In this document: positions 1-6,677 of the stretch, piece by piece | How positions within the stretch are numbered: position 1 is the first letter of the stretch | How the letters are laid out: every line of letters begins with the position of its first letter | Source: Deltaproteobacteria bacterium | GTDB lineage: Bacteria > Desulfobacterota > Binatia > UBA9968 | Direction: 5' to 3' | DNA length: 16,020 nucleotides | Assembly (NCBI GenBank): GCA_016183145.1 | Contig: JACPFE010000222.1 | Location: 1-16,020, forward strand | Notes under the pieces: model-generated | The model's input: only the letters and a program-made list of their open reading frames with translations | Told to the model about the DNA's origin: nothing | The model's database searches: none | Translations under genes and position numbers: made by a program

Positions 1-90
1 AATCGGGAGTCAGAGTACTTTTTCATCCGAAAAATTAATAAGTGACAACTCGTTGATTGAAGGAGTAAACTTCGTGCTACTGTGAATTCA

Positions 91-118
91 GTGAAACCAC
101 AAGCGCTGGCAGTATACT
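91..118 (+). promoter_or_regulatory. Candidate sigma70-type promoter for the HExxH/DUF4160-like gene
   Basis: A -10-like TATACT (113-118, five of six consensus bases) lies 16 bases after a weak -35-like GTGAAA (91-96, four of six). Transcription would start near 125 and leave a leader of about 35 bases. That leader carries a purine-rich Shine-Dalgarno stretch (GGAGAGGG) just ahead of the ATG at 160. The match comes from reading only. The rest of 1-159 shows no gene I can support. Confidence 0.35.
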
Positions 119-159
119 CGTTGGTTCGCCGGCGCATGGTAGGTTGACGGAGAGGGAAG

Positions 160-1233
160 ATGACGCTCGCAACGCTCGTTGAGTATGCTCAGACCAGCTT
201 TGGGGTGCCAATTCCTCCCGCCGACGAGCCACCTGACCTGACGCTCCCCGCCCCCCGTCTTCCGCCCAGGCCGCCCATTCCTGACTGGCTTCGCACGCGA
301 CGACCCGAACAAGAAGCGCCGGCCGATCGAGCGCACCCGTGGCAAATTCATGACACCGTCCCGCCTCCGCTTCCGCCTCCGAACGTTGATGCTGTTGGAG
401 CCGACGCACTGGCGTTCTACCTTCCCTTTCATTTCTACAGCGATGGCTGGGGTATCTATATCCGCGAGTCCGGTGTCAAGTATCTCGCTTGCGTCCTGAA
501 AGATGGCGCCCTTATTCCAGGCGACGAACACTATCTGGCGACGGCCGAGGAGATCCTTTACCATCACGAGATGTGGCACGCTGCGGCCGAAGTAGCATGC
601 ACTCGCGCAGAGCTATTGGCTCGCCGCTCCATGTACAGGGAGTACTTCCGCGAGAGAGACGCCGCAGAGCATGAGGAAGCGCTCGCCAACGCGAACGCCA
701 TTCGGCAGTGCCTACGCTTTCCCGACGCTCCCATGCGCTCGCAGCTCGAACACTGGATGCGGCGGCAGGGGCCGGGCTATTCCGACTACGCCCGGTGGTC
801 GAAGACGCCCGCTTTCGCGCGCGGCCGAAATGCGTCAGCCCGATTCATGACCCGCGCGTTGCCAAAGCCGGTTCCAAAGGTGGCCGGAGCGCCACATGAC
901 TTTCTGTATCGTGGCGCTGCATCGTATCCGAGCATGCCCGTTGCGCGGGTCCTCGATGTTGAGTCTAGCGGTGCGTCGGTCGTGCGTCCCTTTCCCAAGG
1001 AGTTTGGCTTACAGGTTCTCGTGTACACGAGGGATCACGACCCTCCGCACTTCCACATCTTTCTGCCGTCAGAGGGCAAAGAAACGCGCTATCTGTGGCC
1101 CGGGCTCGTGCCATATGAAGGCGATCCACGTCTCACCGGCTCGAACGAGAAGGCGTTTCGCCGATACTGGAACAATCATGGACAAGGAATCGTGGCGAAG
1201 CTGGAGACTGTATATCAAAGGGGCGTCGGCTAA
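160..1233 (+). CDS. Putative HExxH metallopeptidase-like protein with C-terminal DUF4160-like domain
   Basis: This 357-residue protein is not one I can name. Residues 20-75 are proline-rich and probably disordered. Residues 85-215 form a folded-looking core with HEMWH at 136-140, an HExxH zinc-peptidase signature. About 30 residues later comes an acidic/alanine stretch (E172, E173, then ALANANA) in the place where gluzincin and ImmA/IrrE-type peptidases carry the third, glutamate ligand. The C-terminal ~75 residues contain DHDPPHFHI (292-300), the hallmark of DUF4160, small proteins often found near toxin-antitoxin genes. No signal peptide is visible, so it is probably cytosolic. The ATG is backed by GGAGAGGG a few bases upstream. 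It converges on the antitoxin/mazF pair with a 232-base gap. Protease activity is inferred; both motifs are seen directly. It could instead be a non-catalytic fold that has kept the motif. Confidence 0.7.
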   Translation: MTLATLVEYAQTSFGVPIPPADEPPDLTLPAPRLPPRPPIPDWLRTRRPEQEAPADRAHPWQIHDTVPPPLPPPNVDAVGADALAFYLPFHFYSDGWGIYIRESGVKYLACVLKDGALIPGDEHYLATAEEILYHHEMWHAAAEVACTRAELLARRSMYREYFRERDAAEHEEALANANAIRQCLRFPDAPMRSQLEHWMRRQGPGYSDYARWSKTPAFARGRNASARFMTRALPKPVPKVAGAPHDFLYRGAASYPSMPVARVLDVESSGASVVRPFPKEFGLQVLVYTRDHDPPHFHIFLPSEGKETRYLWPGLVPYEGDPRLTGSNEKAFRRYWNNHGQGIVAKLETVYQRGVG

Positions 1234-1262
1234 CGTGAGGCTTGAGACAGACATTCCGCGAC

Positions 1263-1281
1263 GCTCGCAACGCTTGCGAGC
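1263..1281. repeat. Short perfect hairpin between the convergent genes
   Basis: GCTCGCAA (1263-1270) pairs with TTGCGAGC (1274-1281) across a 3-base loop, 30 bases after the stop of the upstream gene. A short T-run (1297-1300) follows at some distance, so this is at best a weak terminator. The remainder of 1234-1465 holds nothing I can support. Confidence 0.4.
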
Positions 1282-1465
1282 CTCGGCTGCTCGGCCTTTT
1301 CGTTCGTCCGAGTCGCTTGGCTTGGAGTGTTCGCAGCCGCTCGGCGTTGGATGATTTACCAACTCAACGCCAGACCATTGGCGATTCTCGCGCTGGTAGG
1401 CTGTCACATGAGGATGGCGACGCCGAGCAAACTACTGGATCTGGCGGGGACCTTCGGCGCCGCAG

Positions 1466-1780
1466 TCACCTTACATCGAGGGCGGCCTTGATGGCTTGGT
1501 TCAGTTCCTCGAGTTTGCTGGCGTCGCACGCCCCCATCAGCCGCTTCAAACGGCGGCGCGGAACGGTGAGTGTGTTGTCAAGATTCGCAACGCACGGGAC
1601 GGGCAATCCTTGCCGCCGGCCAAGAGCCACCTCGGTTGGGAGTTGACGGGCCGTCCGGGTAACGAGCGCGACTACGATTCCACCGATGTTATCGAGAACT
1701 GCATCCCGGGTCAGGATTACGACAGGTCGGCTGCCGACTGGCGGGGGCAATTCGGCCCACCAGATCTCCCCACGCTTCAC
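1466..1780 (-). CDS. mazF: MazF/PemK-family toxin, probable mRNA interferase
   Basis: The 104-residue product has the MazF/PemK layout: an opening KRGEIWWAEL strand, the RPVVIL strand (residues 18-23), VTRTARQLPTEVAL (40-53, where the family has its conserved Thr/Ser) and the PCVANLDNTLTVPRRRL segment (62-78), then a C-terminal helix. Family members are ribosome-independent endoribonucleases that cut mRNA at short sequences, and the length is normal. The GTG start is chosen because family homology begins there and because it overlaps the antitoxin stop as GTGA (1780-1777), a translational-coupling arrangement. A GGAAGG about 10 bases upstream can serve as ribosome site. It is the second gene of an antitoxin-toxin pair. 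Its cleavage specificity cannot be read from sequence. Confidence 0.9.
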   Translation of the reverse strand: MKRGEIWWAELPPPVGSRPVVILTRDAVLDNIGGIVVALVTRTARQLPTEVALGRRQGLPVPCVANLDNTLTVPRRRLKRLMGACDASKLEELNQAIKAALDVR

Positions 1781-1992
1781 GCGTCGTCGGCCTTCCAGGC
1801 GGGAACATGCGGTAGTTCGCCGAGCAGTGCCGTCTGTGTCTCGGCGACTTGGGTCGCGTCGAGGTCCGTGATAGCGGCGGCTTCGAGATACTGCCGGACC
1901 GCTTCCTCCACGAGCGCGCACACATCGCGGCCTTGTTTTGCGGCGAGATTCCGAAGCTGCTCTTCCACGCTGCCGGGTAGTTCAATGCTCAT
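1777..1992 (-). CDS. Ribbon-helix-helix antitoxin of the MazF module
   Basis: The 71-residue protein begins with a short beta-strand segment (MSIELPGSVEEQL) followed by two helices ending in VEEAVRQYLE (about residues 27-36). This is the CopG/Arc ribbon-helix-helix pattern of dimeric DNA-binding antitoxins. The C-terminal half (residues 40-71) is acidic and probably unfolded until it wraps MazF, as in characterised MazE and VapB proteins. It precedes mazF and shares the GTGA overlap with it. No Shine-Dalgarno sequence stands before the ATG, and the candidate promoter sits so close that the transcript may be leaderless. Its RHH fold differs from the AbrB-like fold of classical MazE, which is common among MazF partners. 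The pairing is clear; the family subtype is not. Confidence 0.85.
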   Translation of the reverse strand: MSIELPGSVEEQLRNLAAKQGRDVCALVEEAVRQYLEAAAITDLDATQVAETQTALLGELPHVPAWKADDA

Positions 1993-1998
1993 GGCGCG

Positions 1999-2027
1999 AT
2001 TCTATACCGGTACCGTGGGTGCTTCAA
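1999..2027 (-). promoter_or_regulatory. Candidate promoter and operator of the antitoxin-mazF operon
   Basis: On the minus strand, TTGAAG (2027-2022) and TAGAAT (2004-1999) are separated by exactly 17 bases, four and five matches to the sigma70 consensus. The palindrome TACCGGTA (2005-2012) lies in the spacer beside the -10, a plausible site for autorepression by the RHH antitoxin. The predicted start of transcription falls at 1993-1992, on or next to the antitoxin ATG. Confidence 0.45.
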
Positions 2028-2076
2028 CGGGCATCGCGCCATCGATGCGGTTCCCTTCAGTCACCGCATCCTACGG

Positions 2077-2102
2077 GTTGACGCTGAATTATCCCCGTCA
2101 AC
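2077..2102 (-). repeat. Stem-loop just after the ABC operon
   Basis: GTTGACG (2077-2083) and CGTCAAC (2096-2102) form a perfect 7-base-pair stem with a 12-base loop, abutting the stop codon of the last permease gene (2105-2103). No T-run follows on the minus strand, so a role in RNA 3'-end stability or weak termination is only a suggestion. Confidence 0.4.
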
Positions 2103-2900
2103 TCAAAACGTCTTCGCCGTCTCGGGGCGCCAACTGGCGAGGCGGGATTCGAGTTGCTTAACCGCAAGAGTGAGAATCACCGAGAGCGCCATGAAGATGG
2201 CGACGCCAACGAAGACGACATCGACTTTGTAATTGGTTGCGGCGGACGCGATCATGTAGCCTAGGCCCTGGCTTGAACCGAAAAACTCGCCGACGACCAC
2301 TCCTAAAATCGCCCGGCCGATGGCGAGCCGCAATCCCGCGATGATGTACGGCAACGAATTGGGCAGGACCACGACCTTCATCAATTGCCACTCATTGGCG
2401 CCGAAGGAGCGCACGACATTCACCAGCACTCGGTTGACGTTTTTGACTCCGGCGTAGGTGTTGATCAGCAGCGGAAAGACGGCGCCGGCGAAGACAATCA
2501 CGATCTTCGACCAGATGCCGATGCCGAACCAGAGAATCATGAGCGGCAACCAGACGATGCGCGGGCTGGCATTGAAAGAGGTCACGTAGGGGTCCAACAG
2601 CGCTTCCAGCGTCTGCGATCTGCCCATGAGCAGGCCTAGCGGCAGCCCCACGACGATGGAGAGGCCGAGCCCGGCGAGAAAGGCGATGGCGCTCACGTAA
2701 AAGTGTTTTTCGATTTCCCCGTTAATCAGCAGTTGCTGGAAGGCGGCGGCGACTTTCGATGGAGTCGTGAAGAAAAGCGCCATTCCTTTCGGCAGCGTAT
2801 ACCACAGAGGAACGCTCTCCCACAGCGCGAGCAAGATGACGATGAAGCCGGTTCCCAGGATGAAAGACTCGTGTTCCGTGCAGAAGGTCTTGAGCTTCAT
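2103..2900 (-). CDS. ABC transporter permease, NitT/TauT (SsuC/TauC) family, second permease
   Basis: This 265-residue inner-membrane protein has about six hydrophobic segments (for example residues 14-29, 68-93, 117-147, 183-205 and 228-247). The cytoplasmic EAA-type loop that docks on the ATPase spans about 163-195 (SFGANEWQLMKVVVLPNSLP, then IIAGLR). The RLAIGRAILGVVVGEFF segment (191-207) is characteristic of NitT/TauT permeases such as SsuC, TauC and NrtB, which import nitrate, sulfonates, taurine or similar small organic anions. The ATG at 2900 is preceded by GAGG at 7-base spacing and overlaps the stop of the upstream permease gene (TGATG), so the two are translationally coupled. It differs clearly from its neighbour, implying a heterodimeric channel. 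The substrate cannot be read from the sequence. Confidence 0.92.
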   Translation of the reverse strand: MKLKTFCTEHESFILGTGFIVILLALWESVPLWYTLPKGMALFFTTPSKVAAAFQQLLINGEIEKHFYVSAIAFLAGLGLSIVVGLPLGLLMGRSQTLEALLDPYVTSFNASPRIVWLPLMILWFGIGIWSKIVIVFAGAVFPLLINTYAGVKNVNRVLVNVVRSFGANEWQLMKVVVLPNSLPYIIAGLRLAIGRAILGVVVGEFFGSSQGLGYMIASAATNYKVDVVFVGVAIFMALSVILTLAVKQLESRLASWRPETAKTF

Positions 2901-3688
2901 CAGCGCACCTCTTCGCCCGCCCGCCAGGGCGCAACGGTCAACTCCAACCGGCGCATCGCTTCGGTCAGCACCACGGCAATGACCGACAAAATGATGATAC
3001 CGACAAACATGTCCGGCAGACGGTAAGTGTCGCCCGCCTGGGAAATGGCAAAGCCGATGCCTTCGGAAGCGGCGTAAAACTCGCCGACGATGATGCCCAC
3101 CAGACCGCGCCCGATGGCGAGCCTTGCCCCGGCGATGAGGTAGGGCATCGTGCTCGGCAGGATGACCTTGAAGTAGAGGTCTTTGTCGGTGCCGCCGAAA
3201 GATCGAATGACGTTGATCAGCAGCGCGTCGGTGGATTTTACCCCGGCGAAAACGTTGAAGACGAAGGGAAAGACCGAGAGCAGAAAGACCAGCGCCGCCT
3301 TGCCCAGCACGCCGACGCCGAAAACAATGATCAGGAGCGGCGCCAAGGCGACCAGCGGGCTGGCATACATCGCGGTCAAGAACGGGTCGAGGGCGTATTC
3401 GACTCTGCGCCGCCAACCCATGACGAGGCCCAAGGGGATGCCGACGATGACCGCGAAACTGAAACCCCAGAGAAACGCCCGGCTGCTGATCGCCAGATCG
3501 TGCCACAGCTTGGCGCCTTGGACTTGTTCTTTGAACGCCTCGGCGATGAGCGAGGGTTTCGTGAAAAAGAAGGGGTTGACAGGGAAAACGTAAGTCAGCA
3601 GCAGTTCCCAGGCCGCCACGAGAAAAATCACCGAGAACACTCCCAGCACAAGCCGGCGATGCTCCGTGTAATAATCTTTCGCGTTCAT
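2900..3688 (-). CDS. ABC transporter permease, NitT/TauT (SsuC/TauC) family, first permease
   Basis: This is a 262-residue polytopic permease of the same family as the next gene. Hydrophobic segments lie at about 13-34, 67-91, 112-147, 183-203 and 227-242. The EAA-type coupling loop is at about 160-190 (SFGGTDKDLYFKVILPST, then MPYLIAG), followed by RLAIGRGLVGIIVGEFY (189-205). The N-terminus (YYTEHRRLVLG) resembles that of its partner (FCTEHESFILG), which suggests an old tandem duplication followed by divergence. Its ATG overlaps the ATPase stop as ATGA (3688-3685), and GGAAG lies upstream. Together with the ATPase and the second permease it would make an importer with two unlike membrane subunits. 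No binding protein is encoded beside it. Confidence 0.92.
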   Translation of the reverse strand: MNAKDYYTEHRRLVLGVFSVIFLVAAWELLLTYVFPVNPFFFTKPSLIAEAFKEQVQGAKLWHDLAISSRAFLWGFSFAVIVGIPLGLVMGWRRRVEYALDPFLTAMYASPLVALAPLLIIVFGVGVLGKAALVFLLSVFPFVFNVFAGVKSTDALLINVIRSFGGTDKDLYFKVILPSTMPYLIAGARLAIGRGLVGIIVGEFYAASEGIGFAISQAGDTYRLPDMFVGIIILSVIAVVLTEAMRRLELTVAPWRAGEEVR

Positions 3689-4467
3689 CTTCTACTTCCG
3701 GGGATCAGCTCTTCTTTCAGCACTTCCCAGATCCGCGACTTGATCTCGTTGAATTCGGGCGTGAGCCGCATCTCGTAATCCCGCGGGCGCGGCAGATTAA
3801 TGTCGATGATCTGCTTGGTCCGGCCCGGCCTTGCGGTCATGACAATGACCCGATCGGAAAGATACGCCGCCTCTTCGATGCTGTGGGTCACAAAAAGCAC
3901 GGTCTTCTTGGTCCGCTCCCAGATTTGCAGCAGCTCTGCCTGCATCAAATCGCGCGTCTGGGCGTCGAGGGCGGCGAATGGTTCATCCATCAGCAGCACC
4001 TCCGGTTCGGTCGCCAGCGCCCGCGCCAACCCCACGCGCTGTTTCATGCCGCCGGAAAGTTCATGGGGATAGTGGCGCTCGAAGCCATTCAAGCCGACGA
4101 GCTTGATTAGCTCCATCGCCCGTTGGGTACGTTGGGCCGCGGCGACTCCTTTGAGTTCCAATCCCAGTTCGACGTTCGCCGTGACGGTTCTCCACGGGAG
4201 CAAACCGAACTCTTGAAAGACCATGGCCCGCTCCTGCCCGGGCCCCTTGATCGGCGTGCCGTTCATCTGCATGTGGCCCGAATCGGGTCTGACCAGGCCC
4301 AGGAGCATGTTGAGGAAAGTGCTTTTGCCGCAACCCGAAGGGCCGACGATGCTGACGAACTCGCCTCGCTCGATTTCGAAACTGAGATTGTTGAGCGCGG
4401 TGACCGGATCGCGGTTCTTCGATTTGAAAACCAAAGTGATGTCGTTGGCGCGGATGAACGGAGGCAT
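3685..4467 (-). CDS. ABC transporter ATP-binding protein, NitT/TauT (SsuB/TauB) family
   Basis: With the ATG at 4467 the protein has 260 residues and all the nucleotide-binding motifs: Walker A GPSGCGKST (42-50), Q-loop Q85 in VFQEFGLLPW, signature LSGGMKQR (137-144), Walker B VLLMDEP (157-163), D-loop and switch histidine H195. The Q-loop context (LLPWRTV) and the C-terminal part fit the SsuB/TauB/NrtD group, which energises uptake through SsuC-like permeases. A GTG seven codons upstream (4488) would also be in frame; the ATG is preferred because family homology begins close to it, although neither start has a good Shine-Dalgarno sequence. It heads a three-gene operon with ATGA overlap to the next gene and has its own promoter candidate about 85 bases upstream. 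The substrate is unknown. Confidence 0.93.
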   Translation of the reverse strand: MPPFIRANDITLVFKSKNRDPVTALNNLSFEIERGEFVSIVGPSGCGKSTFLNMLLGLVRPDSGHMQMNGTPIKGPGQERAMVFQEFGLLPWRTVTANVELGLELKGVAAAQRTQRAMELIKLVGLNGFERHYPHELSGGMKQRVGLARALATEPEVLLMDEPFAALDAQTRDLMQAELLQIWERTKKTVLFVTHSIEEAAYLSDRVIVMTARPGRTKQIIDINLPRPRDYEMRLTPEFNEIKSRIWEVLKEELIPGSRR

Positions 4468-4551
4468 CTTCGCTAGCGGCCGGCGCACCTTGAAGCCTTG
4501 GTTCGGTTTATTGCGAAAGTCCGAACACCAGGCGAGTCGGCCTGAGCGATG

Positions 4552-4579
4552 TTTAGATGATCGCCGGCACGGCTGTCAA
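4552..4579 (-). promoter_or_regulatory. Candidate sigma70 promoter of the ABC operon
   Basis: The minus strand has a perfect -35 TTGACA (4579-4574) and, 16 bases on, TCTAAA (4557-4552, four of six). Transcription would begin near 4545 and leave a leader of about 78 bases that contains the inverted repeat GTTCGG/CCGAAC (4501-4506 and 4521-4526). This supports transcription of the transporter genes separate from trmI. Confidence 0.5.
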
Positions 4580-4630
4580 GCCATAGACACAGGCGGTAGT
4601 GGTTCAGTTTGATTTCAACGCCGCATCGAG

Positions 4631-4681
4631 GTAGGGGCCTATGTGCCTTCCGAACGGGCAACCACATAGGGTTACCCCTAC
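4631..4681 (-). repeat. Strong compound stem-loop after trmI
   Basis: GTAGGGG plus CCTATGTG (4631-4645, contiguous) pair with CACATAGG (4663-4670) and CCCCTAC (4675-4681). This makes 15 perfect pairs interrupted by a one-sided 4-base bulge (4671-4674), with a 17-base loop. The stem begins at the base next to the trmI stop codon. No T-run follows it on the minus strand, so it is not a textbook intrinsic terminator. It may protect the mRNA end, end transcription with Rho, or be a dispersed palindromic repeat. Confidence 0.6.
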
Positions 4682-5503
4682 TTAGGGTGCCCGGGGAATG
4701 TCCTTTTGCCCGTCCGCTAACCTGCGCGCCGAAGTAAGAAAGCCCGTGTGGGCGACCATGCGGTGCTGGGGCCGGGCGCTCATTCCTTTGAAATGCCAGA
4801 AGCGCATCAAGCTCTCGCTGGTTTCGATACAAGCAAAGCGGTTGTCGTCCCGCAACGCGTCCACCAGACTTTTAACTTGCAGCACCGTCGGTAGATAGCA
4901 GAGTAGAACACCGCCGGGCCGTAGCGCTCTCCAGGCCGCGTCGATCACCGCCCAAGGCTCCGGCAGATCGAGAACCACACGGTCGACATCGGTTTCGGCC
5001 AATTCGGCGGCCACGTCGCCGATCTTGACCGTCCAGTTGGGGGCGGGGCCAAAGTAGCGGGCGACGTTTTTTTGCGCCAGATCGGCGAAGTCCTCGCGGA
5101 CTTCGTACGAAATGAGCTGCCCGTCATCGCCGATCGCGCGGAGAAGCGCCATGCTCAGAGCGCCAGCGCCGACGCCGGCTTCGACGACGCGGGCGCCGGG
5201 AAACAGGTCGGCCCAGACTAGAATCGGGCCGATGTCTTTGGGGTAGATGACCTGGGCGCTACGCGGCAGATTGGGGATCAGTTGCGGCAAGCTGGGACGA
5301 AAAACCAAGAACGGTTCGTTGACCGAAGAGCGCACGGCAGTACCTTCGTCGTGACCAATGATATCGGCCGCGGCGATTTTTCCACCGCGGATGGAAATCG
5401 GCCGGCCGGGTTCGAGGCGGGCGAGATACTCGCGCTCCTTGCGGTCGAGAAGCACGACAGGTTCCCCTTCTCGCAGCGGTCCTTTGCGGTATTTGGCGTC
5501 CAC
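4682..5503 (-). CDS. trmI: tRNA (adenine-58-N1)-methyltransferase TrmI
   Basis: The enzyme transfers a methyl group from S-adenosylmethionine to N1 of A58 in the T-loop of tRNA, acting in the cytosol as a tetramer in known cases. The 273-residue product has the family's small N-terminal beta domain (about 1-70), the SAM-binding glycine motif EAGVGAG (108-114), the acidic residue ending the next strand (ISYEVRED, 131-138), the catalytic-site signature DLPEPW (179-184) and the C-terminal RPQHRMVAHTGFL (244-256). The GTG start is chosen because homology begins at RKGPLREGEPVVLL. It lies 16 bases after the manC stop, so the two are probably co-transcribed, an unusual pairing that probably reflects chance rather than shared function. 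A strong stem-loop follows the stop codon directly. Confidence 0.93.
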   Translation of the reverse strand: MDAKYRKGPLREGEPVVLLDRKEREYLARLEPGRPISIRGGKIAAADIIGHDEGTAVRSSVNEPFLVFRPSLPQLIPNLPRSAQVIYPKDIGPILVWADLFPGARVVEAGVGAGALSMALLRAIGDDGQLISYEVREDFADLAQKNVARYFGPAPNWTVKIGDVAAELAETDVDRVVLDLPEPWAVIDAAWRALRPGGVLLCYLPTVLQVKSLVDALRDDNRFACIETSESLMRFWHFKGMSARPQHRMVAHTGFLTSARRLADGQKDIPRAP

Positions 5504-5519
5504 CTTTGCGCGCGTCGGG

Positions 5520-6629
5520 TTATTTGACGGTATAGGCGCCGTAGCCTTTTTTCCTTAACTCTTCGACCAGCTCGCGGACTTCTTGTGAACGATTGAGATC
5601 GCCGACCAGCAAGGCGTCGGGAGTATCGACGACGACGGCGTTCTCAAGGCCCAGGAGCACCACCAAACGATCGGGCGCGTGGACCAGGCAGTTCTTGGCA
5701 CCCAAGCCGAGCCAGCGGCCGTTGCCGGCGTTGCCCAAAGAATCTTTATGCATCATCCGATGCACCGCCGCCCAACTGCCGACGTCGCTCCAGCCGAAAT
5801 CCGCCTCCAGAGTCAGGACGCGCCCTTCGGCGCCGGCCGGTTCGAGCACCGCGTAGTCGATGGAGATGGTGGCCATTTTTTTGTATTCCCGCGCGATAAC
5901 CGAGCGAAGCTTGGGACTGCTGAGCGACTTTTCCACAGCCGCTTTGCCGATGGCATCAAGCCCCCTGGCAATCTCCGGTTGATAACGAGCGAGGAGATCG
6001 AGAAGCGTCGCCGCTTTCCAGACGAAGATACCGCTGTTCCATAACGAGCCTTGGCGCATGAGTCGCCGGGCCACCGCGACGGCCGGTTTCTCCGTGAATC
6101 GTTTTACGCGAAAAGCTCCGTTCCCGCTCCTTGCGCCGAGGGCTCTACTTTTCACGATATAGCCGTAGCCGGTTTCCGGATAGTCCGGCCGAATACCTAC
6201 GGTAATGAGTTTGTCATGCCGTTCGGCCAGATCGCAGGCCGCTCTCAGGGTGCGCTGAAAGGCCTTCACGTCGGCGACCCAATGATCGGCGGGGAGTACA
6301 ATCATGACCGCGTTAGGATTCCTCTTGACCACTTCCAGCGCGGCCAAACCGATGCAAGGGGCGGTATTTTTCCCCTGCGGCTCGGCAAGAAAGTTTCTTG
6401 CAGGCAGCGCGCGCAGTTCTCTGCGGGCAGCGCGGAGTTGTTCCACGACCGTTACCACCAGGGTTTGATTTCGCCCGCCGAGGGGGAACGCGCGCTCCGC
6501 GGTCTCGGCGAGCAGGCTCTTCGGGCTAAGTATCTTGAGCAACTGTTTGGGCCGTTGCGACCGGCTTAGCGGCCAGAAGCGCGTACCTTTGCCGCCGGCG
6601 ATGATGACGCTGTAGCAATTCCGCATCAT
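5520..6629 (-). CDS. manC: Mannose-1-phosphate guanylyltransferase, single-domain
   Basis: The enzyme makes GDP-mannose from GTP and mannose 1-phosphate, feeding O-antigen, capsule or glycan synthesis. The 369-residue protein carries the nucleotidyltransferase signature GGKGTRFWPLSR (12-23) with PKQ (27-29). Further hallmarks are EPQGKNTAPCIGLAA, the VLPADHWV metal-site strand, ETGYGYI, FTEKP, LWNSGIFVWKA and FGWSDVGSW. It lacks the fused C-terminal isomerase domain of the longer AlgA/XanB-type enzymes, and its length is right for the single-domain form. The start has two tandem ATGs; the first (6629) is taken, with GGAA about 8 bases upstream. It is divergent from the pseudouridine synthase gene across 48 bases and is followed by trmI after 16 bases. 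No other polysaccharide genes are in the window. Confidence 0.93.
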   Translation of the reverse strand: MMRNCYSVIIAGGKGTRFWPLSRSQRPKQLLKILSPKSLLAETAERAFPLGGRNQTLVVTVVEQLRAARRELRALPARNFLAEPQGKNTAPCIGLAALEVVKRNPNAVMIVLPADHWVADVKAFQRTLRAACDLAERHDKLITVGIRPDYPETGYGYIVKSRALGARSGNGAFRVKRFTEKPAVAVARRLMRQGSLWNSGIFVWKAATLLDLLARYQPEIARGLDAIGKAAVEKSLSSPKLRSVIAREYKKMATISIDYAVLEPAGAEGRVLTLEADFGWSDVGSWAAVHRMMHKDSLGNAGNGRWLGLGAKNCLVHAPDRLVVLLGLENAVVVDTPDALLVGDLNRSQEVRELVEELRKKGYGAYTVK

Positions 6630-6657
6630 GGATTATTTCCGCTGCACGAGAATAACA

Positions 6658-6663
6658 ATTATA
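6658..6663 (-). promoter_or_regulatory. Perfect -10 box for manC in the divergent spacer
   Basis: The 48-base spacer 6630-6677 contains TATAAT on the minus strand (6663-6658), which would place the manC start of transcription about 22 bases ahead of its ATG. No good -35 is visible. An overlapping TATAGT on the plus strand (6660-6665) could serve the divergent pseudouridine synthase gene, so the two promoters may compete. Confidence 0.4.
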
Positions 6664-6677
6664 GTACGGTAGGAGCT

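Noticed and set aside
1686..2161. Plus-strand open frames across the antitoxin-mazF region.
   Set aside because: They are antisense to two genes with clear family features and a GTGA overlap.
2901..3506. Upstream in-frame extension of the second permease gene (a 467-residue reading frame from 3506).
   Set aside because: It covers the first permease gene in another frame and its translation is arginine-rich and unlike any permease; the ATG at 2900 has a ribosome site and the TGATG overlap.
4663..4681. A NarL-type heptamer (TACCCCT at 4673-4679), which might have linked the ABC operon to nitrate control.
   Set aside because: It is a single half-site inside the arm of a stem-loop, with no inverted partner at the required spacing.
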